From: Alkalicoccobacillus porphyridii
GTDB taxonomy: Bacteria; Bacillota; Bacilli; Bacillales; Bacillaceae_D
Assembly (NCBI RefSeq): GCF_007293315.1
Contig: NZ_VLXZ01000001.1
Span: 310,001-374,000, forward strand
Direction: 5' to 3'
Length of the DNA: 64,000 nt
Under the pieces are notes generated by a model, which searched no databases, was not told the DNA's origin, and was given only the letters and a program-made list of their open reading frames with translations. A program made the position numbers and the translations under genes. Positions 6,726 to 17,570 of the stretch are shown one piece after another. Positions within the stretch are counted from its first letter, which is position 1. Every line of letters begins with the position of its first letter.

Positions 6726-9071
6726 CTACTTCTTCTTCCGTTTGCCTTTTTTACGCTTGGCGCCTGGTGCGTTTTCGTAGAATGGTTTTTTCTTTTTCTT
6801 GCGGCCACTTGAGCCTGAGGAGTCTTTGTCTTTTGCTCCGGATGTTTTTAATGGCTGGCGTCCTGTTTTGCTTGAGCGTGGTTTGCGTTTGCCGCCATCA
6901 ATGACTTTTGGTCGGCTTTTGCTTTCACGTTTTGGACGTGCTTTCATACCAGTTAGTTCAAAATCAATGGATGATTCTTCTACGTTTACTTGAACGACGC
7001 GAATTTCAACTTGGTCGCCTATACGGAAGACCTTGCCTGTTCGTTCCCCAATCATTGCATACTGCTTCTCATCATAATGGTAATAATCATCGGTGAGGTA
7101 GCTGACGTGAACAAGCCCTTCGATGGTATTCTCAAGCTCAACAAACAAGCCAAAGTTGGTTACACCACTAATGATACCTTCAAACACTTCGCCAATTTTG
7201 TCCTGCATATATTGAGCTTTTTTTGCACTATCTGTGTCGCGTTCAGCGTCAACTGCGCGGCGCTCCATTTCTGATGAGTGCTTTGTAATCTCTGGTAAGC
7301 GCTCATTCCAGTGATCCTGAGTCGCCTTGTCCACTTTTCCACGGATTAAATATGTTCGAATTAAGCGGTGAACAATTAAATCCGGATAGCGGCGAATTGG
7401 TGATGTGAAATGAGTGTAAAAGTCTGCAGATAATCCAAAGTGCCCGAGACTATGTGGATCGTATTTTGCTTGCTGCATGGAGCGAAGCATAATTGTACTA
7501 ATGACCGCCTCTTCAGGTTCCCCTTTTACTTCAGTTAAAAGCTTCTGCAGGGCACGTGGATGAACGGTATTCGCTGTTCCGCGTACCACGTAACCGAAGT
7601 TTGTAATGAACTCTAGGAATTTCTCCAGCTTTTCCGTCTTAGGGTCTTCGTGAATTCGATAAACAAAAGGTAAATCCATACGGTGGAAATGCTCTGCTAT
7701 CGTTTCATTTGCTGCCAGCATAAACTCTTCAATCAGCTTCTCAGCCAGTCCACGTTCACGAATGACTACGTCTACTGGTTTGCTTTCTTCATCCACTAAT
7801 ACCTTGGCTTCTTTAAAGTCAAAATCGATGGCGCCGCGCTCGGTTCTTTTCGTGCGTAAGATTGCTGCAAGCTGCTCCATTTCTTTAAACGTTGGAATTA
7901 ACTCCTCATAACGTTTGCTGACTTCATCATCCGTTCCAAGTAAAATGGAATTTACATCCTTATAGGTCATTCGCTCTGTTGTGCGAATCACACTTTCAAA
8001 GATGTCGTGGTTCACCACTTTTCCTTTTTTGTCAAACTCCATTTCGCACGAGAGCGTTAATCGGTCTACTTGCGGGTTTAAAGAACAGATGCCATTTGAA
8101 AGTCGGTGCGGAATCATAGGAATCACTCGGTCTACAAGATAGACACTGGTTCCTCTTTCCGCCGCTTCCTTATCAATAGCTGATCCTTCGGTTACATAGT
8201 GCGTCACATCGGCAATGTGAACACCAAGCACGTAGTTACCGTTTTCAAGCTGTTTTACCTGCACAGCATCATCAAGGTCTTTTGCATCGGCACCATCAAT
8301 TGTAACGATCGTTTCACCGCGTAAATCTCTGCGTCCCGCAATGGCAGCTGGATCAATTTCATCTCCAACCTCTTCAGCCTGCTGTAATGCTTCTTTAGGA
8401 AATTCTAGCGGAATGCCGTGTTTATAAATGATGCTGAGAATATCCATACCTGGGTCATTTTTGTGACCTAGAATTTGTTTAACCGCACCCTCAGCGCCTG
8501 AACGATTTTGGGGGTATTTTGTAATTTCAATAACGACTTTATGCCCGGAAACAGCACCTTTTTCTTTACCTTTTGGAATCAAAATGTCATCGGGAATTCG
8601 TTTATCATCCGCAATGACCATTCCGTATGCTTCATAATCTACATACTCACCTACGATATCGCTTGTGCCTCTCTCAACGATACGGATAACCTGTCCCTCT
8701 TGTCTTGAACCCGAATTACGCGAATGCAGTCTAACAAGGACGGTATCTCCATTCATCGCACCTTGCATATCTTCGGCTCCGATGTAAATATCCTGTTCTT
8801 CCTGCTCTTCAGGTATGACAAAGCCAAAGCCTTTGGCATGTACCTGTAATCTACCTCGAACTAGGTTCATCTTTTCAGGCACGCCATAGCGGTTCGTTCT
8901 AGTCTGAACTAAAATGCCTCTACGCTCCATCTCATTAAGAGTTTTAACAAGTTCTTTAAATTCCTCACTACTTTGTGTAGGGAACACAACTTCTAACTCT
9001 GAGACAGAAAGGGGCTTTTCTGCTGTGTCTTTAAAATAATGTGTGAGTTTTGTTATTTGTTCTTCATTCAT
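6726..9071 (-). CDS. rnr: Ribonuclease R
   Basis: A processive 3'-to-5' exoribonuclease that degrades structured RNA and the faulty mRNAs released by tmRNA. The 781-residue product has an N-terminal winged-helix region, cold-shock/OB domains ([20 protein letters not shown]), the RNB catalytic domain with the aspartate cluster [14 protein letters not shown], the [13 protein letters not shown] motif, a C-terminal S1 domain ([20 protein letters not shown]) and a very basic Lys-rich tail of about 70 residues. The ATG at 9071 has AAAGGAG 10 bases upstream; a GTG 23 codons earlier would overlap est. Operon order est-rnr-smpB matches B. subtilis. Confidence 0.97.
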   Translation of the reverse strand: MNEEQITKLTHYFKDTAEKPLSVSELEVVFPTQSSEEFKELVKTLNEMERRGILVQTRTNRYGVPEKMNLVRGRLQVHAKGFGFVIPEEQEEQDIYIGAEDMQGAMNGDTVLVRLHSRNSGSRQEGQVIRIVERGTSDIVGEYVDYEAYGMVIADDKRIPDDILIPKGKEKGAVSGHKVVIEITKYPQNRSGAEGAVKQILGHKNDPGMDILSIIYKHGIPLEFPKEALQQAEEVGDEIDPAAIAGRRDLRGETIVTIDGADAKDLDDAVQVKQLENGNYVLGVHIADVTHYVTEGSAIDKEAAERGTSVYLVDRVIPMIPHRLSNGICSLNPQVDRLTLSCEMEFDKKGKVVNHDIFESVIRTTERMTYKDVNSILLGTDDEVSKRYEELIPTFKEMEQLAAILRTKRTERGAIDFDFKEAKVLVDEESKPVDVVIRERGLAEKLIEEFMLAANETIAEHFHRMDLPFVYRIHEDPKTEKLEKFLEFITNFGYVVRGTANTVHPRALQKLLTEVKGEPEEAVISTIMLRSMQQAKYDPHSLGHFGLSADFYTHFTSPIRRYPDLIVHRLIRTYLIRGKVDKATQDHWNERLPEITKHSSEMERRAVDAERDTDSAKKAQYMQDKIGEVFEGIISGVTNFGLFVELENTIEGLVHVSYLTDDYYHYDEKQYAMIGERTGKVFRIGDQVEIRVVQVNVEESSIDFELTGMKARPKRESKSRPKVIDGGKRKPRSSKTGRQPLKTSGAKDKDSSGSSGRKKKKKPFYENAPGAKRKKGKRKKK

Positions 9072-9123
9072 GTCTGTCTGACTCCTTTCATCTCTCTCTA
9101 CTGTGTCTTCCCTTTTAGATCTA

Positions 9124-9870
9124 TTATTGTTCCCAATCACATGCTTCTAAGAAGTCTAAGATATCCTGATGGAGCTGCTCTTTCTCATCGCTTAGTGTAA
9201 TCACATGTGTGGAGTGCTCGTACCATTTTATTTGCTTACGATCTGACTCCGCCTCGTCATGTATAATGTTGGCGCTATTTGTATCAATCATTTCGTCATT
9301 TGTCGCTTGAACAACAAATAATGGCGAATAAATGTAATCTAATTGGCTACGCACATCGTTCATTAACTCTTTGAGCTGGAACAAGGTATCCATTGGAAGC
9401 TGCTTGAAAGCAGACATTTCTTCTTGAATCGTGTCTTCTGATTTTTGCTCCCTTTTCTTATAAGCTTCTGCATACTCAAGCATTCCCTCATAAATCGCGT
9501 CTTCCGTACGTGCTTTTACAGGTGCACACATAGATACGATACCCTTTACAGGTAGAGTGTAACCGATTTTTAAGGAGAATACCCCTCCAAGCGATAATCC
9601 GCAAACCGCTATGTCATGATATCCTTTATCTTTTAGTTCATTGTAGCCATCTTCAACGTCCTTCCACCAGTCTTTTGGTCCGGTTTGAACAAGTTCCTCT
9701 GGTGGAACCCCATGCCCTTTATAAAGTGGTGCATAACAAGTATAGCCTTCTTTCTGGAGAAATCGGCCAAGCATCCTTACATCTGCAGTGGTTCCTGTGA
9801 ACCCATGCAGAAGTAACACAGCTTTATCGCCTCCTTCAAAGAAAAAAGGCTTAGGTGCTACTAACTTCAT
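9124..9870 (-). CDS. est: Carboxylesterase of the Est30/YvaK family
   Basis: Hydrolyses short- to medium-chain carboxylic esters in the cytoplasm. The 248-residue alpha/beta hydrolase shows the oxyanion-hole segment LLLHGFTG, the nucleophile elbow GLSLGG (Ser93), and the likely acid and base at Asp192 (ATNDEMID) and His222 (HSTHVITL), the same spacing as in Geobacillus Est30. It directly precedes rnr, as in other bacilli, and its start overlaps the end of a second hydrolase gene by 20 bases, so the two are co-translated. The natural substrate is unknown. Confidence 0.92.
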   Translation of the reverse strand: MKLVAPKPFFFEGGDKAVLLLHGFTGTTADVRMLGRFLQKEGYTCYAPLYKGHGVPPEELVQTGPKDWWKDVEDGYNELKDKGYHDIAVCGLSLGGVFSLKIGYTLPVKGIVSMCAPVKARTEDAIYEGMLEYAEAYKKREQKSEDTIQEEMSAFKQLPMDTLFQLKELMNDVRSQLDYIYSPLFVVQATNDEMIDTNSANIIHDEAESDRKQIKWYEHSTHVITLSDEKEQLHQDILDFLEACDWEQ

Positions 9871-10579
9871 CTAAAACATCCTCTCTATCCTGTGCTTCCA
9901 TAAAAAAATCGTGAATGTATCCTAAGAGCTGACTTTGCTCAAAGCCATGACAAATCATATGTCTGCCATCCTTCAGATAATAAATGTGCTTCTCTTCGGC
10001 TGCAATATTTTTAAATAAAAATTCCGAGCTTCTTCTAGGTACAAGCGCATCTCGTTCTCCTTGTATGATTAAAACAGGAGTTGTTACATGTCTAATGTAC
10101 GGTCTTATCTTCTTAACAGCGGTCATAAACTGACGCAGAGCATGCATCGGTGTGTGTATCACTTTATAACGGTATAGATCAACCATTTGATCAGGACTAG
10201 ATTCCCCTGTTATTTGAGTATGAACCATTTCCTTAATAGAATCCATTAACATAGATGGATTAAGGTAATAGGCCGCCGCATTAAGCAGAACCAGTTTTTT
10301 AATCGGGTATTTTGCTGCAATGTAACACGCTAACAAACCACCCATGGAAAAGCCAATTACATACACTTCATCGCATCGATTTAATAGCTCTTCTGTTGCA
10401 ACCTCGACCATATATAGCCATTCCTGATACGTCACCTGGCGCAAATCCCCATTAGGCCCATGACCAGGTAAGGTCGGAGCATAAACCAGCCAATCCTTTT
10501 GTTTGCGTAAAGACTCTGCAATCGGTTCAACTTCCCACGGTTCACCTGTAAAGCCATGAATACAAAGACACCCTTTCAA
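9851..10579 (-). CDS. Alpha/beta hydrolase (carboxylesterase or monoacylglycerol-lipase-like)
   Basis: A 242-residue serine hydrolase, related to but distinct from est. Visible are the oxyanion segment [13 protein letters not shown], the nucleophile elbow GFSMGG (Ser78), an acidic residue in [11 protein letters not shown] and a C-terminal His in GRHMICHG. A cap region lies between residues 110 and 170. It overlaps est by 20 bases, which implies coupled expression and perhaps origin by duplication, although the sequences have diverged. It is not part of the usual secG-est-rnr order. Confidence 0.85.
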   Translation of the reverse strand: MKGCLCIHGFTGEPWEVEPIAESLRKQKDWLVYAPTLPGHGPNGDLRQVTYQEWLYMVEVATEELLNRCDEVYVIGFSMGGLLACYIAAKYPIKKLVLLNAAAYYLNPSMLMDSIKEMVHTQITGESSPDQMVDLYRYKVIHTPMHALRQFMTAVKKIRPYIRHVTTPVLIIQGERDALVPRRSSEFLFKNIAAEEKHIYYLKDGRHMICHGFEQSQLLGYIHDFFMEAQDREDVLDEVSST

Positions 10580-10608
10580 CGCTGCTCCCTCCTTATTCTT
10601 ACCTTATC

Positions 10609-11601
10609 TTATGATTGACCTACAGCCTCAGCTACTAATTGATAAGATTTCTTTCGATCATTCGCATAATGGAGATTACACAAAATCAAAAATTCGTTTA
10701 TTCCGTATTGTTCAGCCAAAATCATAAGCTTTCTACGAACGGTTTCCTTTGATCCAATAATCATTCGACTGTGATTATGTATCATTCGCTCTTTATCTAG
10801 AGCTGTATATGGATAATTAACGACTTCTTCAGGGCTAGGAACTCGACTATCTATGCCCTTCTCTACCTTCAGAAGCCAGAGATCCTGAGTTTTGGCAAGC
10901 TCCCACGCCTCTTCATCTGTGTCAGCACAAATTATAAAAATAGCGGCCATGTCTTGATTATTCGTATTGGGACTTGCCGCTTGATGAAATACTTCAAAGG
11001 CCTTAGCTCCCCGTTGCGGCTTAATAAAGTGCCCAAACACAAATCCAATATCATGATCAGCCGCGAGCTCTGCACTATTTTCACCAAGACCAAGCAGCCA
11101 TATTGGAGGTGGAGACTCAACCTGAGGCACTGCCTTTACTCCAGAATAAGCATGTGTATTTGGTAGCTGATCTCTTATAAAATAGACCAAATCCCGAAGC
11201 TTCCGATCAAAATCCTCCATTCCTTTAGGTTCTCCATCCGATAAGGCTGTTTGTATTGCTCTATTGCCTCCAGGCGAACGACCTATTCCGATATCAATCC
11301 GACCTGGAAATAAGGCTGCGAGCTGTTTACTAACCTCCGCCACCTTGTAAGGACTGTATTGAGGTAATAAAATGCCACCCGTTCCAATTCGAATATATTT
11401 TGTCGAAGCAGCGGCTGCTGCCATCAAAATTTCAGGCGCACTGCTTAACATCCCTTTAGTTCCATGGTGCTCTGCAAACCAATAACGAGAGTAGCCAAGT
11501 TGCTCAGCCAGTTGAACCATCTCTAATGTTTCCTTTAGTCTGTCCTCCACAAGATGGCCCTTTGACAAAGGGATTTGATCGAGGATACCAAGCTTTATCA
11601 A
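10609..11601 (-). CDS. LLM-class (luciferase-like) flavin-dependent oxidoreductase
   Basis: A 330-residue bacterial-luciferase-fold enzyme that would use FMNH2 and oxygen on an unknown substrate. The order of motifs (LGILDQIPLSKG at the N-terminus, LGYSRYWFAEHHG, IRIGTGGILLPQYSPYKVAE, FPGRIDIGIGRSPGG, PPPIWLLGLGENSAELAA) is that of the MsnO8/YwcH subfamily with no second subunit. The start chosen is the TTG at 11601, because GGGGGAGGGG lies 9 bases upstream; the longer frame has no ribosome site. It is 29 bases upstream of the second hydrolase and probably heads this transcript. Confidence 0.88.
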   Translation of the reverse strand: MIKLGILDQIPLSKGHLVEDRLKETLEMVQLAEQLGYSRYWFAEHHGTKGMLSSAPEILMAAAAASTKYIRIGTGGILLPQYSPYKVAEVSKQLAALFPGRIDIGIGRSPGGNRAIQTALSDGEPKGMEDFDRKLRDLVYFIRDQLPNTHAYSGVKAVPQVESPPPIWLLGLGENSAELAADHDIGFVFGHFIKPQRGAKAFEVFHQAASPNTNNQDMAAIFIICADTDEEAWELAKTQDLWLLKVEKGIDSRVPSPEEVVNYPYTALDKERMIHNHSRMIIGSKETVRRKLMILAEQYGINEFLILCNLHYANDRKKSYQLVAEAVGQS

Positions 11602-11719
11602 TGTATCACGCCCCTCCCCCTTATTGTATCCTTTTTCGTTTAGATTCCCTATTATTCGGCTTTTAATCCTGTACATTAATCATAAAAAAAGAACAATCAG
11701 ACTGCTATTTGCTTGTTAA

Positions 11720-12010
11720 AATGCCGGGCTTGCATGGAGAGATGAGCTCCTCGCTTGTCGCGGTAAAGTTCATATTTTTGTGTAAATACTGCTTCCAATA
11801 CCTATTTAACAAGCGGATGAAATTGGAGGCCACTGAAAAAGTCATCTAGAACTAAGCTCATGTGCACCGCTACAGGAGAAACCTACGCTTTCCACGGGAA
11901 TGGCCTCAGCCCTTGAAGTGAAAGTACGCCACTTCAATGTCGGTCTGCCTCGTTCTGTTCCGGAGTCTCCGTTTTCTCCTTCCGCTCATGTTCCCGATCA
12001 GCCAACTGAC
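11720..12010 (+). repeat. Interspersed intergenic repeat, copy 2
   Basis: Shares the middle module of copy 1: GAAAAAGTCAT, GCACCGCTACAGGAGAAACC, GGCCTCAGCCC and the paired arms around CCACTTCAATGTC, ending TTCTCCTTCCGCT (11836-11985). The left flank resembles that of copy 3 (AATACTGCTTCCAATACC versus AATACTAATTCCAATATT). No gene is seen between 11602 and 12591. Confidence 0.7.
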
Positions 12011-12099
12011 TAACATTTCCATTTAAAGAAATGAAGAATTTTTTGTTTAAAAGAAGATTCACTATCATCCTTAGCTTCTTTTACAGGGACTTCGATAAA

Positions 12100-12440
12100 A
12101 AGGTTCAATGATATAAATCGACGTAGTTGAGTTAGCTCATTACCTTGCCTCGGGTATGCGTACCCCATTTTTGGAGCGGCGTCGAAGATACAAAACAGTA
12201 TCCTTCCTCTATTTTTTTGTTTGAACATGGACTATATCTGGAAAGAGGTAAAGTCCTTCTGATTGCATAAATACTAATTCCAATATTCATCTAATAAGCG
12301 GACGAAAATGGAGGGCCGACACCTGCGGGATGAAAAGGTTCAATGAGATAGATCGACGGATTCGAGTTAGCTCATTACCTTCCCGCGGTAAGCGTGCCCT
12401 TCATTTTCGGGAGCGGCAGCCGAAGAAACAAAACTAATTT
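12100..12440 (-). repeat. Interspersed intergenic repeat, copy 3 (inverted)
   Basis: On the minus strand this carries the left module (TTCGGCTGCCGCTCCCGAAA at about 12429-12405, then the GCTTACCGCG segment) and the right module (CATCCCGCAGGTGTCGGCCC at 12334-12315, then TCCATTTTCGTCCGCTTATT), without the middle module. A further degraded copy of the left module lies at 12140-12205. A 72-codon frame crossing it (12010-12228, minus) looks accidental. Confidence 0.65.
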
Positions 12441-12523
12441 ACGCACATGCATGGACCCTATCCTTGTCGTCGGAGCTGCTTGACTCTTGCATGTAAAACA
12501 TAAACTTTCCATTCCCTTCAACC

Positions 12524-12554
12524 AAAAAAAGCTTGTCGACAAAGTCGACAAGCT
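12524..12554 (-). terminator. Terminator of the glycosidase-transporter operon
   Basis: AGCTTGTCGAC (12530-12540) and GTCGACAAGCT (12544-12554) form a perfect 11-bp stem with an AAA loop; on the minus strand seven Ts follow. The same AGCTTGTCGA-type stem is reused in the terminator near 62.74 kb. Confidence 0.9.
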
Positions 12555-12591
12555 GAAAAACGAAGGGCTACTCACTGTATTTTAGCTTACG

Positions 12592-15500
12592 TTATACGTT
12601 TACGATGCCCGCCTCAATCTTAACTTCTTTTGGACGGTACACTGAGATGACGTCGCCTTGTTTATTGGTCCGGAAAAGGATTGAACGTTCTTCCTCCATC
12701 ACAAAGGAATACGATTGATTGTTTTCTGGATTTGTGACTTCAATTTCTGCTTCCCCTGCAAACTCGGAAACAAAGATATAAAGATCACCCTGATCATATG
12801 ACAATCGGCGGCCGTAAATTCCAGGGTTCTCGGCTCCCTTGCTCCAAATTAGCTCTTCGGAAACGCCTGCCTGATTTAGAGCATATGCATAAAGGGCTAT
12901 AACGGATTCAAGTCGATTGTTTAATTCAATCGGGAGAGGACTCCAGATAAATTGACCGTCTCCTATAGAAGTGCTAATCACTTCATTACGGGTAGACTCC
13001 ACTAATGTTTCTTTTGTCAGTTCAGCAATACGACGTGCACCAAAGCTGACAGGATAAGATTTTCCGTCAATTACTAAAGCTTCTTCTCTAAGAACATTGC
13101 GGCGTTCGGTAGCTCCAAGTTCAACTAATCTAGCTGATTCCTTCCAGCCAGCATTAAGTCGTAATGGGCCAGTATAAAGTACCGTTCCACCCTGTTCTGC
13201 ATAAGCAATCAGCTTATCAAAGGCTTCATCACTGAAGTTATGTGCACTTGGTACAATCACAAGCTTAGGTTGATTTTCTAATAGCTCATCTAAGTGATAC
13301 TCACCAAAGCCACGGGCATGAGTATTCATCTCATAGGAAAGGGTACGAATCGTTTTAGATGTAGCTTCAAACGCTAATTTACGGCTTGAGAAATCGTTTG
13401 AATATGGATAGACCACAGCCACTTCTTCCAAGCTTCTATTCACAAACAAATCCTTAGACTCATTCATAAAGGCACCAAAATCATACGATACATCTGCCTC
13501 AGGCTTTTCAGTGCCGTCTGCTCTTAATGCGCCAATGTTTGATTCGTTTACATTGTTCATGTAGAAGTTTGTGTTCCACAGCCATTGTACAGCTCCAGCG
13601 CCACCAGTAGAGAACGCATAGGCATATTTCCGTTCCAAAATGTTTCGAAGCTCTTCTTCAGAACGTTTTGCCATTCCATCCGGCTGCTCAAGATACATAA
13701 TACCTGTTTCTTGAACTAGATTTGGTTTGTTAGCTGTCTTAGTGAAGACACCGTCCCAAACCAAGTGGTCCTGCTGCCACCACGTATGGTTCGTCGTATA
13801 ATCTACTACCGATTCATAGAAAAACGGAGTAGGACGCTGTGATACTAACGCTTCATCCTGACCTACCGTTATTAAGCGGCCCGGATTGGTTTCATGAATG
13901 GTCGTAGACAGCTCAGCCGCCCAGCGATTGTGCATGTCCATTGTGAACAATGTGTAATCAAGCCAAACAAGGCTTTTACTAGGATTTCTCATATCCTGTA
14001 CATCAAAGTTCATGTCCTCTGCCTCAGGAGTGGTAACCGCCGAAAAGTCTGGCAATTCAACAGATGAATAGTTCCAAGCTTCCTGTAGCTGACGAATGGT
14101 TTGATACTTTTCTTTGACCCACTCTTGGAATGCCTTTATTTCAAATGGGTCTCTTGCTGATTTTGGTCCTGAAAAGATTCTCTTAGGGTCAAACATAGAC
14201 GGTTCATTAATTAGATCCCAGTGCAGATGTGTTGCTTGCGTATAACGAGACGTGATTGCCGCAATAAAACGTTTTTGAGCCTCTACACTACGTGGGTCAA
14301 GATATGGATTCTTTCCTTCCCATAGCTCTGGAGTAAAAGCAAAGAAGGTGAAACACAGATCAAGATCATGCTTTTTCGCCGTAAGTACAAAGGCGTCTAT
14401 AGCGCGAAGGACCTCTTCGTACGGATGACCATCCACATACATGATTTGTCTCCAAGCCGTCCAAATTCCAGAACGGATATGGTTAATTCCAGCATGCTTC
14501 ATTTGCTCCATGTCCTGGTCCCACACCATAGCATTTGGCATAAACAAAAACTTTCTAGCTACATCTGAAGTCATGTACGTCATTCCAACGATTGGGAAAG
14601 GTTTACCGTCCTTTTCAAAGTAATCACGTTTTGCGACTAAAGGAGACCCTTCCTGTAAAAGGCTTTCTGAAAAGCCCCAGAATCCCTGGTGGAAGTGGGA
14701 AATTTCACCCGCTGTAGATGAAGCTTTGGCATGTATTGTATAGAAGCCTTCTTCCACCTGAAACGGTAATGTGCGTCTGATCCAAGACCATTCTTTTGAT
14801 TCATCAAGTGCAATCACCTCTTGATAAAGAATTTCATTTGATCCTTCCTTTAATACGTGCAGCTCAAATGTCCACTGTTTGCCTTCGCTTTTTTTGTGCT
14901 GTAGCGACAAGCTTTGAAGCTGTATGGAAAGGGAAGGCACTTCTTGAGGATAGTAGCTTGCATATCCCGGCTTCAACCAAATCTCCGTTACTCCTTCTGC
15001 AGCATACCAAGCAAGGGTAGTGAGAACTTTCTCACCCATCTTCCAAAATTGTTCATCTAAGCGTTGGTTTAAGAAAATCCATCTTCCACCCGCAAATACA
15101 CCTTTTGTATTTTCAATAAGGACCACTGGAGCAGAAATATCTCTTCCATCTGAAGTAAGCCCTTTAAGTAGTGGATAAATATGCGCATCCATCGGACCAC
15201 TTGAACCATTTTCATGTGGCTGATCATCTTCTTTTGTAGGGTGAAGAACAAAGCCATAGGTTGGCTGGATAGAGAAAGCATCTTCTAAATCCTCCAATAA
15301 TGGGCGTTCTGCAACACTAATTTGCTGCTCAACCTTCGATGTAGTCACCTCTAACGCCTCATGAATGTTCAACTGCTGATGGTAAGCTGTTTGTTCAACC
15401 TCTACTTTCCATTCACCCTGTTCTTTATAAACCGGCTTTCTAAATGGAATGTCACCCGTGTGAACAAGCCCGCCTCCACCTTGTAAAAAGGTAAGGATAA

Positions 15501-15687
15501 GTGACCATACGTCTTTTGGAAAATAGGAACCATGCAAATTAACAAATGTTTGATAATGTCCACTTGCTAAAGCATCAGCTAATTGTTCTGCATTGACAAC
15601 TTGATCGGTTAATCCAGACAAGATATGTTGTGACGGTCTCACACCATCATAAGGGAATGTATCATCATAGAAGAATAAGTAACTCAT
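12592..15687 (-). CDS. Large clan GH-A glycoside hydrolase (beta-galactosidase-like)
   Basis: A 1031-residue cytoplasmic glycosidase with no signal peptide. Residues 1-240 resemble a glutamine-amidotransferase-like (ThuA-type) alpha/beta domain, 240-340 a beta-sandwich, 350-760 a TIM barrel, 770-880 a second Rossmann-like domain of the kind found in GH42 enzymes, and 900-1031 a beta-rich tail. The catalytic pair expected in clan GH-A is visible: acid/base Glu495 in HWDLINEPSMF and nucleophile Glu660 in NLVQETGIMY. The four-part architecture is not one I can place in a named GH family; GH42 is the nearest guess. It is the last gene of an operon with a sugar ABC transporter, so it probably cleaves the imported oligosaccharide. 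Confidence 0.8.
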   Translation of the reverse strand: MSYLFFYDDTFPYDGVRPSQHILSGLTDQVVNAEQLADALASGHYQTFVNLHGSYFPKDVWSLILTFLQGGGGLVHTGDIPFRKPVYKEQGEWKVEVEQTAYHQQLNIHEALEVTTSKVEQQISVAERPLLEDLEDAFSIQPTYGFVLHPTKEDDQPHENGSSGPMDAHIYPLLKGLTSDGRDISAPVVLIENTKGVFAGGRWIFLNQRLDEQFWKMGEKVLTTLAWYAAEGVTEIWLKPGYASYYPQEVPSLSIQLQSLSLQHKKSEGKQWTFELHVLKEGSNEILYQEVIALDESKEWSWIRRTLPFQVEEGFYTIHAKASSTAGEISHFHQGFWGFSESLLQEGSPLVAKRDYFEKDGKPFPIVGMTYMTSDVARKFLFMPNAMVWDQDMEQMKHAGINHIRSGIWTAWRQIMYVDGHPYEEVLRAIDAFVLTAKKHDLDLCFTFFAFTPELWEGKNPYLDPRSVEAQKRFIAAITSRYTQATHLHWDLINEPSMFDPKRIFSGPKSARDPFEIKAFQEWVKEKYQTIRQLQEAWNYSSVELPDFSAVTTPEAEDMNFDVQDMRNPSKSLVWLDYTLFTMDMHNRWAAELSTTIHETNPGRLITVGQDEALVSQRPTPFFYESVVDYTTNHTWWQQDHLVWDGVFTKTANKPNLVQETGIMYLEQPDGMAKRSEEELRNILERKYAYAFSTGGAGAVQWLWNTNFYMNNVNESNIGALRADGTEKPEADVSYDFGAFMNESKDLFVNRSLEEVAVVYPYSNDFSSRKLAFEATSKTIRTLSYEMNTHARGFGEYHLDELLENQPKLVIVPSAHNFSDEAFDKLIAYAEQGGTVLYTGPLRLNAGWKESARLVELGATERRNVLREEALVIDGKSYPVSFGARRIAELTKETLVESTRNEVISTSIGDGQFIWSPLPIELNNRLESVIALYAYALNQAGVSEELIWSKGAENPGIYGRRLSYDQGDLYIFVSEFAGEAEIEVTNPENNQSYSFVMEEERSILFRTNKQGDVISVYRPKEVKIEAGIVNV

Positions 15688-15706
15688 TGGTAGAACTCCT
15701 TCACAA

Positions 15707-16543
15707 CTAGTTTTTAACAGCGCCTTCTGTTAATCCTGCAATAAAGTATCTGCTAAAGATAATGAAGACGATTAAGATTGGTAGAGTAGCCATAAATGTT
15801 CCGGCTAAAATCATTGAATAATCGGTATAAAAAACATCATTTAACGTTCTTAATGCGATTTGAATGGTATGGACACTACGATCCTTAAGTACTACTAACG
15901 GCCATAAGAAATCATTCCATGTGTTCATAAAGGTAACAATTCCTAATGTAGCAAGACCTGGTTTTACAGTTGGCAGGACAATATTCCAATACGTACGGAA
16001 TGTACTGCAACCATCCATTCTTGCGGCTTCAAGTAGTTCATCTGGGATTGATGAAGAGATATATTGTCTCATCCAAAACACACCGAAGGCACTAACCATC
16101 GCTGGAACAATAACTGCCTGAAGTGTATCAATCCATCCTAACCAACTTATGATCATAAATGATGGAATTAGCCCCAATTGTGGCGGAATCATCATCGTAG
16201 CTAGAAGGAATACAAATAACATATTTTTCCCTTCGAATTGTAGCTTTGCAAAAGCAAATCCAGCTAAAGAACAAAAGAATAAAACGGACATTGTTACCGC
16301 TGAAGAGATAAAAAATGAGTTAAACATGGCACCAAAGAAATCTATTCTATCAAACACATTCATTGCATTCTCAAAGAAATGTGTTCCTGGGAGCATGGCT
16401 GGCGGAAATTGATTAACCGAGTTTGTCGTATTAGAACCAATGACAAACATCCAATAAAATGGAAATAATGATAAGAGTGAACTCATTACCAAGAAGACAT
16501 ATAATAGAATCTTTGGCAGCTTTCTTTGACCTACTTCTTTCAT
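15707..16543 (-). CDS. Carbohydrate ABC transporter permease, MalG type
   Basis: Second membrane subunit of a CUT1 sugar importer. The 278-residue protein has about six membrane helices and, before the last two, the permease signature that contacts the ATPase (EAARMDGCSTFRTYWNIVLP, about residues 180-200). It is 22 bases downstream of its MalF-type partner and 19 bases upstream of the glycosidase. No ATPase gene lies in the cluster; in bacilli such importers commonly borrow a shared MsmX-type ATPase, which is inferred here. Confidence 0.92.
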   Translation of the reverse strand: MKEVGQRKLPKILLYVFLVMSSLLSLFPFYWMFVIGSNTTNSVNQFPPAMLPGTHFFENAMNVFDRIDFFGAMFNSFFISSAVTMSVLFFCSLAGFAFAKLQFEGKNMLFVFLLATMMIPPQLGLIPSFMIISWLGWIDTLQAVIVPAMVSAFGVFWMRQYISSSIPDELLEAARMDGCSTFRTYWNIVLPTVKPGLATLGIVTFMNTWNDFLWPLVVLKDRSVHTIQIALRTLNDVFYTDYSMILAGTFMATLPILIVFIIFSRYFIAGLTEGAVKN

Positions 16544-16565
16544 AATCGCGCCTCTCCTTCCTGCC

Positions 16566-17501
16566 TTACGCTGACTTAATACGTTTCGTTAAGATCATGT
16601 TAATGATGGAAACCACAATAATAATAAGGAATAGAACCCAAGCTATGGCTGCAGCATATCCAAATGAGAAGCGTTCAAAAGCTTCTTGATATAAATATAG
16701 AGTCATAGTTAAGCCTTGAGACTCCGATCCAGCTCCAAAGATCAATGGTTCTGTAAAAATTTGCATACCTCCAATGGAAGACAACAAAACAGTAAAAATG
16801 ATAATTGGACGTACCATTGGGATCGTGATATAGAAAAACTGTTGAATTTTATTAGCCCCATCTATAGTGGCAGCTTCATACAAGTCTTTTGGGATACTTT
16901 GAAGTCCAGCTAGATAAATAATTGTGTTATAGCCGACCCAGCGCCACATGACCATTAAGGAAATAGCCACATGTGTACCAAAGTATGACCCCTTCCAATT
17001 AACAGGATCGATTCCTATTGTGCTAAGTACATAATTAATAATTCCATATTGAGTACCAAAAATAGCAGAGAATACAATGGTTACTGCTACAATGGAGGTT
17101 ACGTTTGGCATAAATACAGCTAATCGAAATAAGCTCTTTCCTTTTAGGAACGCTTGATTTAATAAAAATGCTAGCACTAAGGCTACAAATAACTGAGGAA
17201 TTGTTGACAGTGCCCAAATACTAAAAGTATTTCCTACAGCCTTCCAAAACAACGGGTCATTTGTAAAAAGCCCAACATAGTTCGCGAAACCAATAAACTC
17301 TCTTTCTCCTAGTATATTCCATTTGTGAAAGGATAAATAAGCTGTAAATATTAATGGAAATAGGCCAAAAACACCAAATAATAAGAAAAAAGGTGAGATG
17401 TATAAATAGCCGGAAATACGATCCTTAACTCGTTGATTATATTTTCGTTTCTCTTTACGCGGTATGGTTGGACTTTGCTGCACATCTGATTGCGTGCTCA
17501 T
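16566..17501 (-). CDS. Carbohydrate ABC transporter permease, MalF type
   Basis: First membrane subunit of the CUT1 importer, 311 residues, with a basic cytoplasmic N-terminus (PRKEKRKYNQRVKDR), six membrane helices and the EAA loop (LYEAATIDGANKIQQFFYIT). The ATG at 17501 is preceded by GGAAGG at 9 bases; a GTG three codons earlier lies on the ribosome site. It is followed closely by the MalG-type gene and lies 69 bases after the binding-protein gene, where no strong terminator is seen, only a weak stem. Confidence 0.92.
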   Translation of the reverse strand: MSTQSDVQQSPTIPRKEKRKYNQRVKDRISGYLYISPFFLLFGVFGLFPLIFTAYLSFHKWNILGEREFIGFANYVGLFTNDPLFWKAVGNTFSIWALSTIPQLFVALVLAFLLNQAFLKGKSLFRLAVFMPNVTSIVAVTIVFSAIFGTQYGIINYVLSTIGIDPVNWKGSYFGTHVAISLMVMWRWVGYNTIIYLAGLQSIPKDLYEAATIDGANKIQQFFYITIPMVRPIIIFTVLLSSIGGMQIFTEPLIFGAGSESQGLTMTLYLYQEAFERFSFGYAAAIAWVLFLIIIVVSIINMILTKRIKSA

Positions 17502-17570
17502 GCTCTTCACCCTTCCTTAATGTTCATAAGAAACAGCGTAAGATTCCTCCTACGCTGTTATAAGGCTTTG

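Noticed and set aside
9072-9140. Longer N-terminus for RNase R starting at a GTG inside est
   Set aside because: The ATG at 9071 has a good AAAGGAG site and gives a normal family start; the extension has no support.
12010-12228. A 72-residue minus-strand protein
   Set aside because: It overlaps degenerate copies of the interspersed repeat, lacks a ribosome site and resembles no family.
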